DNA from: Guadua angustifolia
Taxonomy: Eukaryota; Streptophyta; Magnoliopsida; Poales; Poaceae
Assembly (NCBI GenBank): GCA_036346375.1
Contig: CM070515.1
Span: 7,152,423 to 7,216,422 of the forward strand
Length of the DNA stretch: 64,000 nucleotides
Reading direction: 5' to 3'
Part shown: in pieces, positions 1 through 11,764 of the stretch
How the letters are laid out: every line of letters starts with the position of its first letter
How positions within the stretch are numbered: position 1 is the stretch's first letter
Program-made: the position numbers and the translations under genes
The notes under the pieces: model-generated
Database searches by the model: none
What the model was told of the DNA's origin: nothing
What the model saw: only the letters and a program-made list of their open reading frames with translations

Positions 1-500
1 TTTTTTTAAAAAATAGGTTGTTTTTTACGTAATTTTGGTTTTCTTGACTTTTTTTTTTAAAATGGGTAGCTAGAACCCGTTGCCGAATCGGCGGATTGCT
101 GTAATCCATCGGCAAACCTGTGCTTTTTCTGGAAGAACAAACGTATTTTCTTTTTTTTTGAGTAATTTTGGTTTTCTTGTTTTTTTAAAAAAAAGGGTCA
201 CCAAAACATGTCGGTGAATCTGTGAACTGCTATAAACCATCGGCGAATCTGTGGTTTTTTGAGAAAACCACGGAGGAACCTAAACATAATTCTATTTTTC
301 ATCGGGTCCAATATGATAAAAACCGATTCCTCATGACCTAAACATATTTTTGTTTTTTCTCGGGTCAATTATGCTAAAAACCGTCGGGAGGACCTAAGCA
401 TAAACCACGGAGGGACCTAAATATAATTTTATTTTATTTGGGTCCTTTCTGTTAAAAATCAACCGAGGACCTAAACATAATTTTAGATTCTCGGAGGGCC
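1..500. repeat. Degenerate tandem repeats, T-rich
   Basis: Two imperfect units of about 135 bases (near 62-125 and 195-255) carry a 'gaatc(g/t)g...atccatcggc' core. They are followed by a shorter motif, 'acctaa(a/g)(c/t)ata', recurring near 276, 337, 390, 413 and 466. No coding potential or transposon ends are visible. This is probably decayed satellite-like DNA; related motifs recur at 2290-2720. Confidence 0.5.
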
Positions 501-732
501 TTCTCGTGAATCGGCTGACATGGTGCTGCTATCCGCGCTAGAATTCTCCCGCTATAATAGTAGTGTATATCGGCCAGAATTTTAATTGCAGTATTTGACC
601 CCGATGACGTCCATTGTGGCATTAACAACATCATATCTGTTTCTTTTTCTTTTCTTATATATATAACACAAATGCATGATATTATATCATATTTGAAGTT
701 TGCCAATTGTTACACGTACTCATGTACTACCT

Positions 733-1222
733 CTCCTGGATGCAGTCCAATATAGCTGTAGTCGTAGTCTCCTAGAACACATGGTGACAATCTTTTAAAA
801 CTTCGATCACTAATGTGCATAAAATTGTTTACATTTGTCACTTGGAAACTATACTTCTCTGGTAAAAAAAAGTGTCATCCTAGTATCCGTGCAATCAAAC
901 TATCTTAACTTTGAACAACAATATCTTCACGAATATTCATCTTGAAAACTATTTTAATAATATCATAATTTTATTTGGTTCTGCACATCTAACACAATTA
1001 ATAGAAATTGTTAGTCAAAGTTACATTTTAGAGATTGTGTCAACATATCCAAAATGACACTTAATTGTACTAGTAGTATTATTAGATTTATCATAAAAGT
1101 ACTTCCGTACTATTACATTTTTGAATCAATTTTGTTATCATATAATTAGAAAAAAAAGTAATTATGAAATGTATGTATTAGGGACCATCATGTTGATGTC
1201 ACAAATAAAGAGACAGGAGGGA
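733..1222. mobile_element. Degenerate Stowaway-like MITE (possible)
   Basis: The right end reads 'gacaggagggaata', which resembles a Stowaway terminus (GGGAG followed by a TA target). The interior is AT-rich with MITE-like phrases such as 'agatttatcataaaagtac', also found in the intron of the peroxidase genes. The left end, near 'tacctctcctgg', is poorly conserved, so the boundary is uncertain. From 1223 to 1910 I see nothing recognisable. Confidence 0.3.
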
Positions 1223-1910
1223 ATACTCATTATAGATTGCTGTTAAAATTAATAATATCACATTGGGGCTGGGAGCACATGGTAATTTTAGACAAACAGA
1301 ACCGAACCCTACAATCTGCGGATATTCGACTTTCAACCCTAGCTAGTCGTGCCTCACCGTTACTTGGACTGCAACTTGGTCGTTGCTGCTGATATCCAGT
1401 GAAACCTATTTCCGAAAGAGAAATTAGTGGAGTCAATCTCGTTGAATAACCAGTACGTGTCGCCCAATATATAGCCGATCAACGCAAGTAGTAAGTGAGA
1501 ATACCACAAGCAATTAGCAACTAGAAAAGTAAATTAACAACGTACAAAGATATAAAAAAGCAATTTGACGATCTTTTTTATTGATATGACTTGATGTACA
1601 AAACAGACATTATTATCTCGTGTATTTATAGTCAACAAGGTTAAAAAAATACTTTATATACGTGTATATGTCTCTTCTCCAGGTCATAGGCGAAAACACA
1701 GACCCCACATGGGCTGCCGCCCGCCGGTTAAGACAAACAAATCATTCATCTTTATTTTTCCGCTTAAAAAACCGTATTTTTTTATTCACGGTTGTGTTCT
1801 CCGTTTTTCCCGGGAAAAAAGTTTTCGTCACCAAAGATACGTGTGCAGCTCTATCTCTAGACTTTTTCCCCAACTCGATTTTCCATCTTGATCTCTGATA
1901 TTTTTTAAAA

Positions 1911-2155
1911 CATGTATTATTACTCGGTGGACGCGTAAAGTATTAGGCTTGACAAAAGAAGATTGTTATCTCTAATAATTTTTCGCCCTTTTTCCTCTAG
2001 ACTATTTTTCACCAGTGGGTGGTTTTGCGAACATGTATTATTACTCGGTAAACGCATAGAGTATTCAACTCGACAAAAGAAGGTTGTCATCTCTAATAAT
2101 TTTTTGTACTTTTTCCTCTAAACTATTTTTGACACGTTTTTCCTTAAAAAAACAG
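1911..2155 (+). repeat. Tandem direct repeat, two units of about 122 bp
   Basis: The phrase 'catgtattattactcgg' starts both units (about 1912 and 2033). Each continues through 'acaaaagaag(a/g)ttgt(t/c)atctctaataatttt' to 'tttttcctcta(g/a)actattttt'. The units differ by scattered substitutions. No gene is associated. Confidence 0.75.
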
Positions 2156-2289
2156 AAAAGCCGGGATTACAGTTTTCCCCATAGATATCAGCGATCAAAA
2201 TTTACAGTGACGCAACAAACAAATTGCATATGCGCGGGCGTACGTAGCATACGACGCATGAGACTGGAGCCCCGCCAGCCGGCCCACGT

Positions 2290-2720
2290 GGCACCTCTTT
2301 TTTTTTGCAAAAACGCCCTCCGCATATTCCAAAACTACGTTTAGATCCTTCTGTGGTTATTTTGCAAAAGAGGCTCTGTAGTTCCGTAAATTCGCCGACA
2401 GATCCTCCACAGATTCGCGAATTGGTCCTCTTCATTTTTTTTGCAAAAAAGCACTCGTGGCTATGTAGATTCGCCGACGACTCCTAACTAGCCAATTTTT
2501 ATTTTTTTTGCAAAAGGAACTCGTGGTTCTGCATATTCATGAACGGATCCTAAAGACATGTGGTTACGTAAATTCGCCTATGATTGCTACCCAGCATAAA
2601 AGGCTCGTGGTTACGTAGATTCGCCGACGGTTTCTAGCAAGCCAAATTTCTAAACGACCCCTCAAGAAAATTGAAATATATTTAGGCTCCACCGTTTTTT
2701 TTTGCAAAAGGACCATGGTT
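2290..2720. repeat. Degenerate interspersed repeat block
   Basis: Four to five imperfect units contain 'ttttttgcaaaa' followed by 'cgtggtt' and 'gtagattcgccgacg'. They resemble the repeat at 1-500. No protein or transposon terminus is recognisable. Confidence 0.5.
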
Positions 2721-2798
2721 CCTCGTATTTGTGAACGGATCCTAAGGATCTCTACATGTAGATTTAATAGTATTTTCTCTCTTTTGTTCTTATTTATC

Positions 2799-2935
2799 TG
2801 TCGGACCCGAGAAAACTTTCTCGAATCCTCTGTGTATAATATACTAGTTCAAGAAAAGCTAGTACATATAATAAACAAAATTGATACCACAACATATATA
2901 TCAAATAAAATTTTATTCATTTAATTATCAGAGTA
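2799..2935 (-). mobile_element. 3'-terminal scrap of a gypsy-type LTR
   Basis: Read on the minus strand, this ends with 'cctctgtg' and 'gtccgaca' motifs that match the 3' ends of the LTRs at 41984-44586 and 56806-61169 (actagt..cagaatacacagagg..gtcc(c)gaca). Only the last 130 or so bases of the LTR are present. From 2936 to about 3422 nothing recognisable follows. Confidence 0.6.
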
Positions 2936-3422
2936 GACAGCATAAAAGGCTCGCAGGCCAACTGAAAATATAACAACAGAAAGCAAAAGAAGTAGTAGGA
3001 CCTAACAAATCTATCACAGGCAATCGACTAGGGCAGTGACCTAGTTGTCAAGATCCTCACTGATGAAGAAGTACTCCTCTAATAACAACAGAATAAGTAA
3101 GAGTAAGTACTAGAAGTACTTCACAAGTTACACATAGAAATGCATTTTTAATGTAAAAGGTGACAAAGGAAGGCTACATAGTTAAATTTTTCATAAAGCA
3201 ACAAGTTTTGAAATATTTTAAGTAATTTTCAAATGCATATATTTTAGTTAGAAAAATTTATTTACAAACATCTTTTATCATAGGATCCATCCTAGAGCTG
3301 AACCAACTATCCCATGATAGAATCACTCCATCAGAATTCATTTTTTTTATGAAATCTTATTTGAAATATCAAAGTCTAGTCCGTGAATAGCTTACTTGGC
3401 ATGCCTATGACCACGAGCACGA

Positions 3423-3974
3423 CTAATCTATTAGTTTTACATTACGCAGAGGCTGTAGAACTTTAGCCATAAGACAATCGTCCCCTTTTGCTAAAATACA
3501 AGTTTCCTTTGGTGTGTGACAGAGAAAATCACAATAAAGCTCTATCCATTTAGTCATGCCGGCTAAAGTGAGGACAGTGGAGACTGGGGCATCGAGCTTA
3601 TGACTCCAAAAGAGTGTAGCATTCTTCGCAACGTCATGTGTAGGTGCATCATCACGATGTAAGGACGACCCGCATCCATACTTTATTTAAAATGAGGTTA
3701 CAAGTAGTTTCATATAAACTAGAGAAGAAACAACTAGCAGGTAATTTAGTAAGTACCTTTAAGTAGGTCAAAATGGTGGCGGTCAAGAGAGAGCATAAAC
3801 GTAAGGGTGCTTCTCAATGTAGTGGTTAGACAATCTACCGTCTTTTCACGGTTGGTCTTAAAAAAATCATAATCCTTTATTTATACAGATTGGAATTTGT
3901 AAAATGTACTCACGGGAGTCATGATCCACCTCCAGCATCGTGGCAGCTTCAGCTGTTCCTCGTATCATTCAGCG
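3423..3974 (-). pseudogene. Unrecognised spliced gene remnant, left edge of duplication
   Basis: I do not recognise the family. On the minus strand an open stretch from about 3680 to the stop at 3423 reads with protein-like composition (motifs 'DDAPTHDVAKNATLFWSHKL', 'WIELYCDFLCHTPKETC', 'VLQPLRNVKLID'). An upstream open stretch at about 3757-3860 (motif 'TVDCLTTTLRSTLTF') ends at a GTACTT donor-like site, and an AAG acceptor-like site lies at 3681. Simple joining of the two does not keep the frame, so it is probably decayed. The 'DAPTHDVAKNATLFWSHKLDAP' block is preserved in the second duplication unit near 19990-20040, but the C-terminal part beyond 3568 is not, because that is where homology between the units stops. 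Confidence 0.3.
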
Positions 3975-4148
3975 ATGTCATCATGGAGGTGCATAACGAG
4001 AATATTGTAACCAGAAACAATAAAAGAATATTTTCCAGTTGTGATAATAAGTATCCTTTTGAGCATCATGTAAAAACTTTTACATACACATTACAATTAA
4101 ACCATAAAAAATAATTTGGAACCTCAAAGATTAGTTGGTGGCCACAAG

Positions 4149-5493
4149 TACGGGTGGGCAAAAAAACACTAAAACCGAAATACGTAACCGAATAAACCGA
4201 TTATTTTTGTTTTTTTCGTTTTTTTCAGTTTTGGGTCGGTTTTTATTTTCGTGTTGTTCGGTTTTCAGGTCGGTTGTCAAGTCCCATTCACCAAATAGCC
4301 GAACAAAACCAATTTGTCCCAAGACGAAAGGTCCAACTGGCAACTGCCTAGACCCTATCGCCTCTCGCAGTTCTCGCCATTCGCCAATAACCTAGCCACT
4401 GCATCGTCTCCTCCCATCTCCTCCATTTCCACCCTCTCCCTATCCCCCTCCGCCACTGGCACGATGGCCTCCTCTGGCACCGTGGCCTCCCCGCTCACCT
4501 ACGACCACCTCGGCCTCCGTCTCTGCCATCACCTTCCCTCTCTCTCCCACACCTATTCCCAACTCCTCTCGAAATCCCTATTCATAGCCCCCACCGCCAC
4601 CACTCATCACCTCCTCTCATTTGTCTCCATGGTGGTCGCACTGACATCACCATAGCCAAAGCCAGCGCTGCAAAGCGCGACCATCAAGTAGTTGGTTTCT
4701 TCCCCCTTCTCTCTACCCGCGATTTTCCACATTTTCCATGTAGTCTTGGGCTTAGATCAAGGAGGTTCTTGAGCCAAGAAAGATTTGTTTCTTGTCCACT
4801 TTGTCTCCTCTTGCAGTGTGTTTATGCTTCCCCTTCCAAAGATTTCTTCTTTTTGATGTATGAGGTTCTGGCACCATGGTTTACGTGGTAAATTGATCCA
4901 ATTTTTTGTACCAAATAATGTGAACTTTTATTGAATTTTTGCAGGCATATTCAAGTCCACTCCTTCTGAGGCCCCATGCAATGTGAAACTACCAAGAACA
5001 CCACTTGGTTGTCTTCTTCCTCAATTCTTTCATCATAAGGAGCAGCCATGTGCGTTGCTCGCATGGTGGTGCTTGTCTAAGCAACACTACTGCTGCTGCT
5101 TCTCCTAGCTCATTGTGTAGGTGGGTCGGCGCCTCGTATTCATCAATTTGCAGGTAATGTCAAAATTCCCATGCTTTGGACGCTCTATTCATCAATTTGC
5201 GGGTTGTCTTGTTACTTGAAGATTGTTTTTCTTCGTACTACAACATTGATTGAGATTTGTTGTTGTGAACATCATTTGAATAACCAGGATTCTGGAATTA
5301 CTTGTTAGGGAGTCTGCCATTTACTCATTTACGCAGTCTGGGTTATTTCGGTTCCTGAAAAAATGAATTAACCAAAATAATTCAGTTTGGTTTTTCGTTT
5401 TGGATGTATAAATTTGGCAAACACTTTTTAAAACCTGAATTATTTAAAAACCAAACCGATTTTACCCAAAAAAAAACTGAATACCCACCCCTA
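4149..5493. mobile_element. Non-autonomous hAT-family DNA transposon
   Basis: The ends are TACGGGTGGGCA and ..ACCCACCCCTA, in inverted orientation. They are flanked by an 8-bp target duplication with one mismatch (GCCACAAG at 4141-4148, GCCATAAG at 5494-5501). Both subterminal regions repeat CCGA/CGGTTT-type motifs, as in Ac-like elements. The interior has a GC-rich, CT-rich leader-like segment (about 4320-4680) and no transposase. Unit 2 of the duplication keeps only the left end (26092-26231). Confidence 0.75.
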
Positions 5494-5559
5494 GCCATAA
5501 GGGCTACCTCCCTAATGCCTTGTAGGAAAACACTAACAAAATCCTTGGGGCCAACATAG

Positions 5560-5880
5560 GTGAAAATTTGTGCTTAAAATCAAGAAATTTTTGTAGAAAT
5601 ATGAGTATCTACATGGCAAATATTCTAATTGTTAAATACGGTGAGTCATATCTAGCCTTTTTAGAATTTAGAATAGTGTACTATATGAATCCTAATAGGA
5701 GAGGGATTCCTAATCCTAATAGGAGTATGATTTCTTTTTGCTTTGAAGGGGAACTAGGGAGCTTGTATAAACCTACGGGGTAGTCATGGAGAATCCAAGC
5801 AAACGAGAAGCCATAAGTCAACTTATCTAAAGCAAAAGGTATACGAGAAGATTAAAAACTAAGTTATTCTTTAGCACTGT
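5560..5880 (+). mobile_element. Possible Copia-type LTR fragment
   Basis: It contains 'aatcctaataggagaggga' repeats followed by a TATA-like 'cttgtataaacc' and 'tagtcatggagaatcc', an arrangement often seen in grass Copia LTR promoter regions. Ends and target duplication were not found, so this is a weak call. Confidence 0.25.
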
Positions 5881-5881
5881 A

Positions 5882-7975
5882 CTAGTTGGTAATCCGTACA
5901 TCCACATGTGCTAGCTTCTTAGAAAAAGTCACTTGGATCTGATAATTTGGATTGTACTTAATAGCCATTATAACCTTGGTTTGTTAGATGGACGCTAAAT
6001 CTTTTTCTTTTCTTTATTAATGTGAAAATTTTCTCATAGTTTATAATTAATACAGTTAATAGATTATATTGCAAATTTTAATAATCTATAATTTAGCATT
6101 GTAATTCACATACAAATCAAATTTTTAAGCATTCTTTAATTTATTTCTAATTGTATACTTCTCAAATGTACTTTTGGTGGATTTTTTTTTTCAATTTAGG
6201 TGGAATTAAGTATAAAAATCTATATTCTATTTTTATTTATTATTACTCAGAATTTAATTTTTAGGTTTACTCTCAAATTACAATGGAAATAAAATTGCTA
6301 ATTTTTATTTCAAATTTTAGTTAATTTGGCTTGTACTTGATCTGACTCGTTGCGTCAAAAAATTATAGGACATATTTTTAATGGTCTTGTGCATAAATAT
6401 ACATTATATTTTATATTCTAATACAAAATTAGTGTGATCTCCCTCTATACCACTAATAAATATCTAACTTTACTTTATATTCTCTACATACATGCATTGA
6501 ATATAGTATAGCGAGTTTGAATAATAATTAGGGATTGTGCAATATCATTGGATGATCATTTGTAATATCATCTTAGTCTATATGCCAAGAGAAAATACAC
6601 CTATAAATATGGATAGGGTTAATAATTATTATTCCGACTTTGCGTATTTTTTATCGCACCTAGGGTGGATTTTTTAAGTCTTAGGCTGGAATTCATATTA
6701 AAATTTATATTTTTATTTATTACTATTCTGAATTTATTTTTAGGGTTTACTTTAGAGTTTGTATGAAAATCAAATTATTTATTTTATTTTTATTCGAATT
6801 TTACATAATTGGCCTTGTACTTGAGATAGACACATTATTTTAATTTAATAATTTTTAATTATTATTCTAAATTTTAGTTATTTATAATGTTCTTAGTGCC
6901 AACTGCCAAGTGAACTCTATAAAGTTGAATGATTGAGTAATTATTATTCGAGTTTATATGTTTTTTCAAACATGGGGTGGATTTTTTAGTTTTAGGATAG
7001 AATTCATATGAAAATTTATATTTTTATTTATTACTATTTCAAATTTATTTTTATGGTTTACTTTGGAATTTGTACAAAAATCTAATTGATTATTTTATTT
7101 TATTTTTATTCTAAATTTTTCTTAATTTGGCTTGTACTTGAGATAGACTCATTGTTTTAATTTGCTAATTTTGTTTAATTACTATTCCAAATTTTTTATA
7201 TTTATGTATTTACTTTGAAAATTGCATGGAAGTCATATTGCTAATTTTACTTCATTTTTTATGCTGAATTTTAGTTTACTTAATTTAGCTTGTACTTGAG
7301 ATAAACTCATCGTTTTAATTTACTAATTTTATTTAATTATTATTTAAAATTTTATTTATTTATGGATTTACTTTGAAAATAGTTTGAAAGTCAAATTGCT
7401 AATTTCTTTAATTTTTATTCTGATTTTTTCTTAATTTATATTGTACTTGACATGAATTCTTTCTTTTATTCTAAACCGTTATAACTCACGCTCAACAAAT
7501 AGATAGCCAGATCTTTTTAGTTAATGTGAGAGCTTCACCGGTGTGCCTAATTAGTATAGGTTTACTTAATTTGGCTTGTACTTGAGATAGACTCTTTGTT
7601 TTAATTTGCTATTTTTGTTTAATTATTATTTCAAATTTTTGATATTTATTATTTACTTTGGAAATCGCATGGAAGTCAGATTGCTAATTTTTCTTTATTT
7701 TTTATTCTAAATGTTAGTTTACTTAATTTGGCTTGTACTTGAGATAGACTCATCGTTTTAATTTGCTAATTTTATTTAATTATTATTTTGAATTTTATTT
7801 ATTTATGGATTTACTTTGAAAATAATATGAAAGTCAAATTGCTAATTTCTTTAATTTTTATTTTGAATTTTTCTTAATTTATATTGTACTTGACATGTAC
7901 CTTTTCTTTTAATCTAAATCGTTATAACTCGGATCCAACAAATAGATAGCCAGATCTTTCGATTAACGTGGGAGC
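5882..7975 (-). mobile_element. AT-rich tandem block, possible minus-strand Helitron(s)
   Basis: The phrase 'gcttgtacttgagatagactcat' recurs near 6804, 7131, 7289, 7575 and 7734. A larger unit of about 440 bp is duplicated (about 7120-7560 and 7565-7975); each copy includes 'cgttataactc' and 'aacaaatagatagccagatctt'. Read on the minus strand, the block begins 'CCTATACTAATTAGGCAC' at 7559. The related copy at 26399 begins A|TCTATACCTATACTAATTAGG, which fits a Helitron 5' end. A CTAG next to A at 5881-5885 could be the 3' end, but its hairpin is weak. No helicase gene is visible. Confidence 0.35.
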
Positions 7976-8570
7976 GTCTCATGTTGGAAGGTTCTTCTGT
8001 TACGTTCCTTCCAAATATTCCAACACACATAAATGAGAACTGCATTTCGATGACGGCGATCTTCCTTTGGCACGGCAGCGGGGAATTGCATCCACCTGAC
8101 GGCGATATCATCGGTGTCGTTAGTGACGCGGAATCTTGGTTGCGCAGTCCAAGTGACCAACCACCCTCTCCCAAACTTCCTTTGCATAGACGCAGTTGAA
8201 AACGAGATGTGGCGCCGTCTCCGGAACTTGATCACACAGCGTGCATTGTGCGCTAGCTGTGTGGCCGTCCTTTGGTGCTTGGCCTTGGAGCCAGCTCGAG
8301 AGCCAGAATCTGGCTGTCTTCCCGTCGCCGACGGTGATCACCGCGCAGGCCTAGAAAAGTAGTTCGTCTGACTTGTCCGCCGCCGGGAGCTCCATCCCTG
8401 CCCATGGCTGCGATGTGTCTCTCCACGATTTCTACATCCACCGCAAATAAAGAGCCCGACTGAACCTGGTCCACAAGTTTTTTCGGCGACAAACCTTGTC
8501 CCATCTTACTAGGCAATGGCCGCCGTGAGCATGTTCGGCTCCTTTCCAAAGAAAAGAGCGACGTAGCCTG
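7976..8570 (-). pseudogene. LINE reverse-transcriptase C-terminal fragment (unit 1)
   Basis: The minus strand encodes the tail of a Karma-type LINE ORF2. Visible parts are 'RFSRALYLRWM' (out of frame with neighbours), 'AVITVGDGKTARFWLSSWLQ', then the zinc-binding zf-RVT signature 'CTLCDQVPETAPHLVFNC' and 'KEVWERVVGHL', and finally 'WKERNRRTF' near the C-terminus. A stop precedes 'ACAVITVGDG' and is shared with the copy at 26740-27700, so it predates the duplication. About 345 bp present in the other copy is missing at 8263, between GTCC repeats. The 5' part of ORF2 is absent. Confidence 0.8.
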
Positions 8571-8582
8571 TCGATCTTAGCC

Positions 8583-9201
8583 TGTAATACTCGGCGTGTT
8601 AACGTGAGAGCCCATGTAGCCTATATAAATTGGTCGGATTTGTGACATATTTCTTTTTTAAAGTGAGTCGTAGTAATATATAATGTCTATTGAGTTCAGA
8701 CACAATATCTCTGAGTTAACCATTTTACACGAAGTGATAACAAGTGTAAGCGGGATGTTATGTATGTGTGGACCTGCCCTATAGTGACTTTGAGCAGATT
8801 TTAGGTTAGAGTGTTATGGTATCAGCGCATCAACATTCATTGCACGGTCAAGTATGGGAGGCGTGCGGGATATTCGTCTAGCACGTGTGAGCCCAAAGTA
8901 GACACGCGCATGGCATATGTGCTAGCACTATACACACGAACATGTACCGAGAGGCAGTGTCAGCCTTTAAGGGGAGTGAATGTAATAACTAACCCGTTAA
9001 TGTGAAGGCTCATATAGCGTATGTGGAGCGGTGGTGGGATTAGTACTTCAGTAGTATATGATGTCTGTTGGGTCCGAATATAACACATTCGAGTTAACTA
9101 TTTTATATAAAGCGAGAACGAAAGTGTAAATGAGGTGCTATATATGCATAGTCTTTCCTCACGGTGGTTAGCCTTTGAGCACATATTAGACCATGGTGTT
9201 A
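8583..9201 (+). mobile_element. TRIM retrotransposon (unit 1 copy)
   Basis: Two direct terminal repeats of about 220-235 bp (8583-8816 and 8981-9201) share 'tgtaata', 'gttaa(c/t)gtgagagccca', 'gtagtatataatgtct' and '..agtgtta'. The left repeat is followed at once by a primer-binding site, TGGTATCAGCGCAT, nearly identical to the initiator tRNA-Met complement. The right repeat is preceded by a polypurine tract (AAGGGGAGTGAA, 8969-8980). The 164-bp interior has no coding capacity. No clear target duplication is visible. It is a terminal-repeat retrotransposon in miniature, mobilised in trans by definition of the class. Confidence 0.8.
8817..8830 (+). promoter_or_regulatory. tRNA-iMet primer-binding site of the TRIM
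   Basis: TGGTATCAGCGCAT abuts the left terminal repeat. One base differs from the canonical TGGTATCAGAGC found in the second copy at 27948. Confidence 0.75.
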
Positions 9202-10383
9202 CAACCCATTTCTTGAGATGCTCTGGTTAGTACATATGTTGGTGGGAATTGTCGATTAATTAACGAGAAAAATTGGTTCGGGCGGTTATTTGCATACTCT
9301 CACCAAAGGGCCCGGGCGCATTACGTACTATTTTTTTTCTATCTTTTGTGTCATGATAAGGATATAAAAATACGAATATGTACGCATACAATGGCTTAAC
9401 TCTAAATGTACATACACGAAGAAAGAAAATGAGAAAGAATATCAGCGCCGATCACGAAACCCCCCAGGCTACTTTTCTTCTTTCTGAACCATAAGATACA
9501 GAATTAGCCATATCAACTAGACGTCATGTGGTTGGTGTGGTTTGTTGGGTAGGTGTGCTTATATGCATGTGAGCAAGACTTCACGGCTTGGAACTTGTAT
9601 TTGTCATGATCCAATACGTTATACAAATTATACATTTTTCAGCTTCAACTCCTTACTGCTAGGTAACAAATCTAGCTAATTGCTCTATGCATGTGATACC
9701 GACAGTGTAATACCCTTTTGTTTATGAGCCGTTTTCAAATGAATCGTCTATTCTTTTCGATATAATTAATTAGATTATCTAGTATTATTTATACTTCCTC
9801 CGATAGCAGAGTAGTAGAAATACCCTTAACAAATCAATGACTATATCTGATTTATGCTATCTAGCTATCACATACTAATAGTATAATGCACTACAAAATT
9901 TCTATTGTTTATAGATGTATAACGTACCTTTTCAAAACATGTAAAATCATCTCCATATATACGAATAGATCGATGCTGCAGTGGCAAGTGCAGACGAACG
10001 GTTAGGGTTTGTACTTTGTATCCAAAAATGGAGATCATGCATTCAACTAATTCCGGCTCCCTCAAATTACAAGCATGCGTGAGTTGTGGATGTGAGTGTT
10101 GCCAATGAAACATATATACACTACGTACCAGACAAGTAATCCGGTTGTTTGATGTGAGATGTCGCAAGAACCGTGCTTTTATTGCAGTGAGATATGTGTA
10201 ATTATATGACAGATCAACAGAGCTGAGAAATACAAAACAAACTACAACCAATGGAAATAAAAAAAATGGACGGAACGACAAATTAATTAACCCACAAGCT
10301 TAATTATTGAACTCTACGCACGTGTGCTGGTTGGCCCTCTTTCTTCGATCTCCATGCATGTACACCATCCCCTCCAGTACGAT
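9202..10383. other. 3' flank of peroxidase, no gene seen
   Basis: This stretch is conserved in unit 2 (28328-29522) but contains no recognisable gene or element. On the minus strand an AATAAA (10178-10183), about 200 nt past the peroxidase stop, could serve for polyadenylation. Confidence 0.5.
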
Positions 10384-11764
10384 CTAGTATAGGCGGTGGT
10401 TGATGATGCTGCACTTCTTCCTGATCTCCCCCTTGTTGCCCGCCGGCATGGGCAGCTTGCTGAGCTTGAGCAGCGAGTCGGAGAAGTCCTCGTCCCAGAG
10501 AGTACCGTTGTCGGCGTACTCGTGGACGTGGCCCAGCGCCTCCGTGTGCGTCAGCAGCTGCCAGTCGGAGTTGAAGGTGACGATCCTGGCGAGGTTGTTG
10601 TGGTAGTAGGTGTTGTCTAGAAAGTCGCTGATCTTGCGCACCCGGCTCGTGAACCCCGGCATGTACCTGGCCACTGAGCCGTACTCCTCGTCGCGGACGT
10701 TGTTGACCACGGCCGGGTTGGCGCCGTGGGGGCACTTGTAGTTGAGCAGGTCGCGGTAGGCCGGCGTGATCTGCTCCGGCGGGGAGGTGAGGCGGCCGGT
10801 GAAGGATGAGCAGTGGCCGACGCCGATGGAGTGAGCGCCGGAGAGGATGACGAGCTCCTCGACGGTGAAATTCTTGCGGGCGAAGTTGTCGATGAGCTGC
10901 TGCACGGTGAAGGTGGAGTCCGGGAGCTCCGCCTGGGCCTCGGAGGCGGAGGAGACGTAGCCGTCGAGGCGGCCGGCGGGCACGTCAAAGTGGACGTGGC
11001 CGTTGCTGAGGATGCTGGCCGCGTCGCGGGCGGCGTAGATGAGGATGTCGGAGCAGGAGACCACGCCGGGGCACCTCTTCTCGACAGCTGCCTTGATCTC
11101 CTCCAGGAGGTCGAAGGCAGCGAGCCCGATGTTCACCGGAGCCTCCTTCTCCGGGTGAGGGTTGTCGTAGGACGCGTCAAGGAGGACAGAGCCATCGCAC
11201 CCCTGCATGGTTAAATAATTTCAAGCCATTAATTTGGAGGCCGTTCTTGTTTTGAAATACGAGCAATCAACCTTTTAAACTTTAGCCTTAAATATATATA
11301 AAATTATTTGGTTTAATCATGTGAAAATTGTATTACTAGATTTGTCATAAAAATACTTTCATATAATTTTAAGAATTTTTGCTAACATATAAGTAGAAAA
11401 ATAATAGTCAAATACGTATTATTAGAAATATCCAAATAAGTAAAACACTTACAAGATCTGATTAAACTAGGTCTCAGGTAATATGATCGGTGCATAGAAC
11501 TTCAAGGCCTGCTATAAATTGTTGAGAGGTGTATATACATACTCTGACGAAGCAGTCGTGGAAGAGCAAGCGGACGAGAGCAGCGCCAGTGCGGCGGTTC
11601 GTCTTGAGAGCCCTGATGACGTGCCACTTGACGACGTTCTCCACGCCTCTGCATTTCTTGCTGTAGTACCCGACCTCCAGCTCGCCGGCCTCCACCGACG
11701 GCACGGCGAGGAGGACCGCCTGGGCGGCCACCATGGCGCAGATAACGGCCACCGAGAGCCTCAT
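10384..11764 (-). CDS. Class III (secretory) peroxidase, intact copy
   Basis: This is a heme peroxidase of the plant class III family, secreted to the apoplast or vacuole, that uses hydrogen peroxide to oxidise phenolics. There are two exons, 11543-11764 and 10384-11202, with a phase-0 GT-AG intron placed between 'HDCFVR' and 'GCDGSV', a family-typical position. The product is 346 residues. A signal peptide (residues 1-26, hydrophobic, ending VEA) is visible. Catalytic Arg65 and His69 lie in 'RLLFHDCFV'; proximal heme-ligand His198 lies in 'LSGAHSIGVGHC'. All eight conserved cysteines are present (38, 71, 76, 118, 124, 205, 231, 338), fitting the four standard disulfides. NFT and NGT are possible N-glycosylation sites. 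The usual 'VP.GRRDG' is 'VPAGRLDG'. A TATA box lies 131 bp upstream of the ATG. The gene sits in duplication unit 1; its twin at 29523-30968 is frameshifted. The family call is sure; the physiological substrate is unknown. Confidence 0.95.
11203..11542 (-). other. Intron 1 of the intact peroxidase
   Basis: The donor is AGA|GTATGT and the acceptor CATGCAG|GGG. The AT-rich middle ('gatttgtcataaaaatac') resembles Stowaway-type MITE interiors and may be an old insertion. The unit 2 intron (30341-30746) is longer because of a duplicated donor segment. Confidence 0.85.

Noticed and set aside
9868..10281. 137-codon minus-strand frame downstream of the peroxidase
   Set aside because: Its counterpart in unit 2 is broken into shorter frames and the sequence is not protein-like beyond a short hydrophobic start; treated as 3' flank.
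10304..11214. Several open frames of 68-143 codons overlapping the peroxidase exon on both strands
   Set aside because: They are shadow frames of a GC-rich coding exon; the real frame has signal peptide, catalytic residues and all cysteines.
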